IMG/VR virus record: IMGVR_UViG_3300025853_000048
Span: 1 to 64,000 of that record
From: a virus
Strand: one strand, 5' to 3'
Length of the DNA stretch: 64,000 nucleotides
Shown here one piece after another: positions 59,300 to 64,000 of the stretch (position 1 is the first letter of the stretch; each line of letters begins with the position of its first letter). Position numbers and translations under genes: made by a program. Below the pieces are notes generated by a model, which was not told where the DNA came from, made no database searches, and worked only from the letters and a program-made list of their open reading frames with translations.

Positions 59300-59788
59300 T
59301 CACAGCGCGTTGCGCGGCGAATAAGAAGGTGGTCGATACTCGCTGGACCGATTTTCTTTCAACCATTTAAGCAACCCCTTCCGTGATTTTGGCTCAACCG
59401 CTGGTTCAGGCCTGGGTGTCGCCCGGGTTGTCGGTCTTGGACTCGCCTTGGGCTTTGGTTTCCTGGCGATCGGTTTCTCGATGGCTGGTTTGAATTCCTC
59501 AATCTCTTCCTCTGCTGGCAAGAGTTTGTGCATCTCCCAATCCCTGCTATCAACCGGCACAATGATCGGTGGTATTGTTATGGCTTCGGGAACCGGCTTT
59601 TCGATTGGCGGGAGCTCCGGGGTAAACCCTGCAGCGGTGACGATCCTGAGTTGTCGATCTTCCTCGCTTGCATCTGCGGGCGTTTCGACTGGATCAGGGT
59701 CAGTCCAGATGCGACTCCAGTTTTCATAAGTGTAAATGAGTAAAATCAGGGTCAAAAAAGTAATGATCGTGACGAAGTGTTTTTTCAT
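59300..59788 (-). CDS. Membrane-anchored Pro-rich protein, spanin candidate
   Basis: I use the ATG at 59788 (MKKHFVTIITFLTLILLIYT); the frame extends to 59818 across the TerL stop. The 162-residue product has one N-terminal membrane helix, then a Pro/Glu/Lys-rich extended region (IEKPIARKPKPKASPRP) and a basic C-terminal patch. The topology suits an inner-membrane i-spanin or TonB-like periplasmic bridge. It directly follows the packaging genes. Confidence 0.55.
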   Translation of the reverse strand: MKKHFVTIITFLTLILLIYTYENWSRIWTDPDPVETPADASEEDRQLRIVTAAGFTPELPPIEKPVPEAITIPPIIVPVDSRDWEMHKLLPAEEEIEEFKPAIEKPIARKPKPKASPRPTTRATPRPEPAVEPKSRKGLLKWLKENRSSEYRPPSYSPRNAL

Positions 59789-59808
59789 GATAGGGGGATG
59801 GGGTAAGA

Positions 59809-61623
59809 TTAATTCCATTGTCCGCCTCGCTTGTCCTGCTGGTTCAGATCCTGCTCCAGTAACTGCAAGTCGCGGGGCAGTTCTTTCTTGATTACCTGGG
59901 CTACATACGGTGTTGCAAGACCGATAAAAGTGATCCCGATGGCTAACGCCATTACGTCGTCATCGTGTTTCCCGGGAGCGGCTTCGGCTTTGCCGGATGG
60001 ATGCACTATAAAATCTTCCAATTCCTGCACCAGTGGCCGGTCCAGGATTTCGAGTCCATCCATCGGGGTGTTGTATTCGCGGATCGCAGTCGCCAGCATT
60101 TCGATCATGCGGTTGCGGCTTCCGGTGCCAGCCTGCCCCCCGGTGGTCTGGATGCCATACATTCCGGTGGACTTCTCTTTTCTTGCGTTGCCTTTGCGAT
60201 CGGTGGTCATCTGCTCGTAAACGTCTGCCCCTTTTTTGAGCAGTCCCGCGATCAGTCCCCGCTCCTGGTTGGCTTCCGGAATGATCTTGCAGTTGCCGTA
60301 AAACTGGCTCATGCGCCAGATATCTTCGGTCAACAAATCGATGTCCAGCCTGCACTTGTAAGCGAGTCGGCACACCACCTTGGGCGGTTTCCACGCATGG
60401 GTAAATTCATCCATGTAACCCGAGCGGATCACCAGGGCTGAATGACAATCCATGTCATCCGGGTTGGTGTAGCGGGCAGTCATCGTATCAACTGCGATCA
60501 GATATCGGAGCGGCGCCACTGGTTGCTCATAGAGAACAAACTTGGCATATGACTCCTCGGTAGGAATGAATGCATAGCGGTTGTTTTGCCCTTCCAGGAG
60601 TCCAAATTCAGGATGCGCCAAAACGGATTGCTGGCGAAAGTGAGCCAGACCAACCGAGTTAAACCGCTGGTTGGATGTGCTGTGGAACGCCTCTTCCTCG
60701 GTTGCAGGAAACTCCCGCTTCATGGTGGCGGGTTCCTTCTTTGCGATTTGATGAAACGCACTGCGATACCAACGGATCTGGCTGGATTCGAGGTTGAACC
60801 GCTGCACCATGTCGCGCTCATCCGCGGTATAGGTTGTTTCAATGTGACGTTCCTGCTCGGGGATCGGGTGCAACTCCCTGTGCTGGTCGTGGACATACCA
60901 GGGAGAAAAGATCTTGATAAACCCACTGTCTGCCCACTCGCCCGCCTTGGCTTCCTCCAAACTGACGGCTGATTGGTAGTATTCGTAAAACGGACCAGTC
61001 GGGCCTCGAGCCGTTGACTCGAGCACAACGCAAGTTTCGGGCAGCATCGGGACGCATGACAGAATCCCGGCCAGCACCTGGTCAGCATCGCATACCCCAC
61101 CCTCTCTCCAGCGTGCAGCTTCCGTGCAAAGCACGAAATGGAAGGCGTTGCCTCGTCCCGCTTCCGGATCGCCAGCCGTTTCATGCAAGCACCTGGAACC
61201 GTTAGAGAATACCGCTTTCTCGGCCTGAACATCCTTGCTGATTCCCCAGTTCATTAGGTCGGTGGATGCGTACCGTTTAAAATATTCCCAGAGTGACTTT
61301 ACCTGGTCATCCTGCCCGCCAATCACGCAACCCTCAATTGAGCGAGTCAGCATAAACCAGTACAGAGCGGCAACAATAATGGTGGATAACCCGACCTGCC
61401 GGGGTTTCAAGATAACCAGTCGTATTGGCCGATTGTTAGTCAAACACCAACCGATCGCATCGCAGATTTCCTGCTGCATCGGGTTGAGGATCGGCTGGAC
61501 AATCTTACCCCGCTTGTCTTTAATCCGGGCATACGCCGAAAACCAGTTAGCGAAGCCATCACGCGGATCCGACACCATTACGCGTTCTACCGCTGCCGGA
61601 TCAAGGATTGCTTTCTGGGTCAT
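59809..61623 (-). CDS. terL: Terminase large subunit
   Basis: The 604-residue motor packages DNA into the procapsid and cuts it. The ATPase has a Walker A variant LKPRQVGLST (72-81) and Walker B with catalytic Glu FVLCTEAARW (163-172). The RNase H-like nuclease shows LIAVDTM (about 378), PEANQERG and a final KHDDDVMALA acid cluster (about 553). Length and motif spacing are typical. TGATTTGACAGTCC directly precedes its start codon. Confidence 0.9.
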   Translation of the reverse strand: MTQKAILDPAAVERVMVSDPRDGFANWFSAYARIKDKRGKIVQPILNPMQQEICDAIGWCLTNNRPIRLVILKPRQVGLSTIIVAALYWFMLTRSIEGCVIGGQDDQVKSLWEYFKRYASTDLMNWGISKDVQAEKAVFSNGSRCLHETAGDPEAGRGNAFHFVLCTEAARWREGGVCDADQVLAGILSCVPMLPETCVVLESTARGPTGPFYEYYQSAVSLEEAKAGEWADSGFIKIFSPWYVHDQHRELHPIPEQERHIETTYTADERDMVQRFNLESSQIRWYRSAFHQIAKKEPATMKREFPATEEEAFHSTSNQRFNSVGLAHFRQQSVLAHPEFGLLEGQNNRYAFIPTEESYAKFVLYEQPVAPLRYLIAVDTMTARYTNPDDMDCHSALVIRSGYMDEFTHAWKPPKVVCRLAYKCRLDIDLLTEDIWRMSQFYGNCKIIPEANQERGLIAGLLKKGADVYEQMTTDRKGNARKEKSTGMYGIQTTGGQAGTGSRNRMIEMLATAIREYNTPMDGLEILDRPLVQELEDFIVHPSGKAEAAPGKHDDDVMALAIGITFIGLATPYVAQVIKKELPRDLQLLEQDLNQQDKRGGQWN

Positions 61624-61639
61624 TTAAAGGACTGTCAAA

Positions 61640-62113
61640 TCAGTTGAGTTTCAGGGCGGCGAAGCTGGTATCCTGGCCTTCGTATCCCTCAAACCATTCG
61701 GCCAGGTCGCCTTCCATGGACGGGCTGGGTAACGTGTAATTCTGGAGTTTGAAAAGATGTTTGAAAGGTTTCCCCGGCATTGGTTCGCGGTGATGAAATT
61801 CAACGATCTGCCCGTCTTCTTCCTCATCGAAAAACCGGCGAATAATATCCCGAATCTCCAGGGGTGTCGGTTCCCGCTCCTCAATCGTCGTAGTGCCATG
61901 CTTACGAACCTTTTCCATGGCCATGACTGCCAAATGATCCCAACCCATATGGAGTTCGCTGGCCCAAACACAAAGCCAAACTTTGGAGTCAAACGGGATA
62001 TAGTATCGTCCCTCAACCGAGTTTAAATCCAGGTCATCGGTGTTATCTTCATCGGCCTTCAGGTCGTTGCTATGCTTGAATTGGGTGATTACGTCGGATA
62101 GATCGTCTCTCAT
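61640..62113 (-). CDS. Hypothetical protein upstream of terminase
   Basis: A 157-residue protein with a central aromatic region (KVWLCVWASELHMGWDHLAV) and a helical segment with PTPLEIRDIIRRFFDE. It ends 16 bases before TerL. It could be the small terminase subunit or a packaging cofactor; I see no clear helix-turn-helix. The neighbouring 62115-62504 is the stronger small-subunit candidate. Confidence 0.5.
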   Translation of the reverse strand: MRDDLSDVITQFKHSNDLKADEDNTDDLDLNSVEGRYYIPFDSKVWLCVWASELHMGWDHLAVMAMEKVRKHGTTTIEEREPTPLEIRDIIRRFFDEEEDGQIVEFHHREPMPGKPFKHLFKLQNYTLPSPSMEGDLAEWFEGYEGQDTSFAALKLN

Positions 62114-62114
62114 G

Positions 62115-62504
62115 CTAATATTGAATGTAGGATTTTCTCTGTTGCAGTACGTCCACGTAGGAACGCATAATTTGCAGTTGTTTGCTCAAAAGCGACTTCA
62201 CTTCATCCGCTTTCGGATGTCGTTTGTGTGGCTTTTCCTGCTTGATAACTCGTTCCAGATCAAAGATTTCCTCTTTCATCCGGTTCTGTTCCGCGAAGAT
62301 CTTTTTATCCGAGTTCTGGACGCGGCCTTTAGTGAACTCAACGCACGCTTTGCGCGAGTAATAGCGTATCCCGGGAGCGGGCGACGTGCCCTCCGGTATC
62401 AGTCCTTTTTTAACGTATCTCCTTAGCGATGAATAGCTTCTGTTTAGAATAATCAGGGCTTCATCCTTGGTGATTTGATCAGTATCCCTCTCGTAATCAA
62501 TCAT
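62115..62504 (-). CDS. MerR-like HTH protein, small terminase candidate
   Basis: A 129-residue protein with an N-terminal winged helix-turn-helix of MerR/excisionase type (ITKDEALIILNRSYSSLRRY, then KGLIPEG ... IRYYSRKACVEF). A charged C-terminal helix follows (FDLERVIKQEKPHKRHPKAD) that could oligomerise. Several phage small terminases have this domain plan, and it lies two genes upstream of TerL. A transcriptional role is also possible. Confidence 0.6.
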   Translation of the reverse strand: MIDYERDTDQITKDEALIILNRSYSSLRRYVKKGLIPEGTSPAPGIRYYSRKACVEFTKGRVQNSDKKIFAEQNRMKEEIFDLERVIKQEKPHKRHPKADEVKSLLSKQLQIMRSYVDVLQQRKSYIQY

Positions 62505-62601
62505 AATTAACCATGTCCAGTGAAAAAACTAGAATGGTTGATAATGGGAGAGGGGATGATTGTCAAGTAATACTTATTATTTTTATAGCTAATCTATTAA
62601 T

Positions 62602-62661
62602 TTAGCACGCGTTTTTCATCGTCTCTCGTTCGGATCGCATGGCTCACCTTTAGCGTTACGA
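62602..62661 (-). other. attC-like half-site G with truncated cassette start
   Basis: The first 41 bases in the coding direction (62617-62657) match the left part of site F (49972-50012) with two mismatches, including GCTAAAGGTGAGCCATGCG. An ATG at 62640 opens a 12-codon frame MRSERETMKNAC that begins like the island R methyltransferase leader (MRSERTTMK) and then stops. No right arm follows. It looks like a scar of a former cassette or an empty sister site. Confidence 0.65.
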
Positions 62662-63486
62662 ATTCACTTTAACTTCTGCCCCCCATGATGCCACCAAATC
62701 TCGCCCTTTCTCAGTCAAGTCCGCGTAGATTTTGCGACGATCTAGGGTGTTGCCGAACCGATCCTTGGTGCCAATAACCCCCGCTGAAACCTTAATGATA
62801 TAGCCATTTTCCAACAAGGTGTCCGTGATGCCCGTTGTCGCAGCAGTTGAGACATCCAGGAAAATTGTCAGGTCAGTCATCGATGCCAGACGATCGTAAT
62901 TGCTGGCAATGAAATCGCAGTAAATGAGACTTTTGACCGTGTTGACCGAGCGCATCGCATTGGCGTCAACCAGGGTGATATCCAGGTGGATCGAAACATC
63001 AACAATCGTCCCGAGTCGCCTCGCGTTGTCTTTGCGGATCGTGTGGGGCGCGAACAGTTTACGCATCTTCTGAGCGTATTCTGACGTTCGCCAACCCGTC
63101 ACCTCCATAATGTAATCATCCCCTCTGTCCCAATTTAAAGACGAAAAATCAATCTGGTTTCCAAATATCCGGCGTTGTTCCCGAACATAGTTAACGGCTC
63201 GATTGTTCTCTTCGGCCAATACATCGTCGCCTTTTGACCAGTCAAGTTTCGTCCAATCCAGACCCGAGCTGACAGTTTCCGGTGCGTCCTCGTTACGCCA
63301 ACGCGTGACGGTTGAAATAACAACGCCGGTTCGTCTGATAATGTCTTGGTTGGACTCCCGCTCCCAGTTGATCCCGGCTCGGGTTTTAGCGTAAAATTCT
63401 TTTGGTGGTCGGGGGTTACTAATACTCATCTCTTTCTTTATACCTTCTATTTTTTTACTAACAAACTCAGTCAAGACCTCACCCAT
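62656..63486 (-). CDS. DNA-binding protein with repeated HTH-like units
   Basis: The 276-residue protein contains two similar units (about 45-115 and 110-150). Each has W...DW/NW..GDD followed by helices (DIIRRTGVVISTVTRWRNED; DYIMEVTGWRTSEYAQKMRK), which look like repeated helix-turn-helix modules. The C-terminal half resembles a winged-helix (TDLTIFLDVSTAATTGI ... LTEKGRDLVASWG). It may regulate genes or bind packaging sites. AGGAG lies just before the ATG at 63486; an internal ATG at 63429 is possible. Its stop is followed at once by half-site G. Confidence 0.6.
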   Translation of the reverse strand: MGEVLTEFVSKKIEGIKKEMSISNPRPPKEFYAKTRAGINWERESNQDIIRRTGVVISTVTRWRNEDAPETVSSGLDWTKLDWSKGDDVLAEENNRAVNYVREQRRIFGNQIDFSSLNWDRGDDYIMEVTGWRTSEYAQKMRKLFAPHTIRKDNARRLGTIVDVSIHLDITLVDANAMRSVNTVKSLIYCDFIASNYDRLASMTDLTIFLDVSTAATTGITDTLLENGYIIKVSAGVIGTKDRFGNTLDRRKIYADLTEKGRDLVASWGAEVKVNS

Positions 63487-63648
63487 GCACTCCTAAATTA
63501 CTCTCTACCTCCTTTCTACACACATTCGAACAAACAACAACTCAAAACAAAGTGTGCCCGGATGGGGTCTTGACTGAAGCGGGATTGATTCACCCCGCCT
63601 GTCAGTGGCGGTTTGTTCTGGGAGGGGGACGGGCTTTGGCCATGGTTA

Positions 63649-63942
63649 CTAAGCAGCTTCCTTTACGTTGTCTACGATCTTGCTGGATTGCGGCTGGTAT
63701 AGTTTCATTATCTTTGCTTTTCTTTGTTCCTGAGCCTTCCACTTCGCGATGACTCTTTTGTCATTCTTGATCGTCGATAGGCTCACTTCAAAAATCTCTG
63801 CCAAATCGGGTGTTCGGCTAATGTTTTCCTCTTCCATCAGGAGTTGAACTTTCTGGCGCCGCTCCAGGGCTTCCAGCGAACTCCATGCCATGGGGATCAT
63901 GCGTTGCTTGTAATTCCCTACTTCGCATGTGTCGGCAATCAT
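63649..63942 (-). CDS. Small HTH protein, possibly longer than shown
   Basis: From ATG 63942 the product has 97 residues, with a helix-turn-helix-like segment RTPDLAEIFEVSLSTIKNDK and a basic helical tail. The frame remains open to the window edge, so the true start may lie outside; AAGGA lies about 12 bases before the chosen ATG. It could be a regulator or small terminase-type protein. The 160 bases downstream hold only a weak GCGGG/CCCGC hairpin. Confidence 0.5.
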   Translation of the reverse strand: MIADTCEVGNYKQRMIPMAWSSLEALERRQKVQLLMEEENISRTPDLAEIFEVSLSTIKNDKRVIAKWKAQEQRKAKIMKLYQPQSSKIVDNVKEAA

Positions 63943-64000
63943 AACGCTACGTTCATCCTTATCGGGGATAGCGGTGCCGCCAAACAGTGGTATGACATTC

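Noticed and set aside
1-64000. CRISPR array, tRNA or rRNA genes
   Set aside because: No regularly spaced repeats, cloverleaf or rRNA-like sequence was recognised while reading; a dedicated tRNA scan was not possible.

Overview
The window is one continuous stretch of a tailed double-stranded DNA phage or prophage. Nearly every gene is on the minus strand, so the genome reads from high to low coordinates. The virion proteins suggest a podovirus-like particle: a TerL-type packaging ATPase, a portal, a scaffold-like protein, a coat protein resembling the N4 gp56 family, adaptor-like proteins, a tail fibre and a 9595-residue internal-type polyvalent protein. No tape measure, sheath or DNA polymerase was seen. 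The host cannot be named from the sequence. Many virion genes lack a clear Shine-Dalgarno sequence, while the cassette genes carry AGGT(G/A)-type sites.

Layout in the direction of transcription. 64.0-59.3 kb: DNA-binding and packaging genes, ending in TerL and a membrane-anchored proline-rich protein. 59.3-52.5 kb: small accessory and regulatory genes, including two PP-loop (PAPS-reductase-like) enzymes, a NUMOD3 homing-endonuclease-like gene, a ribbon-helix-helix regulator facing a short plus-strand operon with a strong promoter and two terminators, and four copies of an operator-like motif. 52.5-50.0 kb: a tyrosine recombinase and small proteins. 50.0-47.8 kb: cassette island R. 47.8-43.9 kb: structural and basic proteins. 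43.9-15.1 kb: the giant gene, closed by a hairpin terminator. 15.0-14.4 kb: a lipoprotein and a structural protein. 14.4-12.4 kb: cassette island L. 12.3-1 kb: portal, small morphogenesis genes, two tiny membrane proteins, scaffold, coat, connectors and the start of a tail fibre.

The most striking observation is that both islands look like integron gene-cassette arrays inside a phage. Six small genes, four of them DNA methyltransferases, are each bounded by an identical 8-base inverted signature (GTT plus five cassette-specific bases). They are separated by imperfect inverted repeats of 73-130 bp in which one arm carries extra unpaired bases, the architecture of attC sites. The left arm of each site also carries a ribosome binding site and/or start codon, so each cassette gene is translated through the recombination site before it. 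Sister half-sites lie at 62.6 kb and 14.4 kb. No clear integron integrase is present; the only recombinase seen is the XerC/D-like enzyme at 51.5-52.5 kb.

The second major feature is the giant gene. It strings together about six zincin-type motifs, three ADP-ribosyltransferase-like modules, a KTSC-like segment, two GNAT-like folds, a DdrB/ParB-like domain, an adenine methyltransferase, a polyvalent-type kinase and a C-terminal LPD38-like segment. Its last quarter is punctuated by seven L-Y/F-S-A-A motifs at domain boundaries that may be processing sites.
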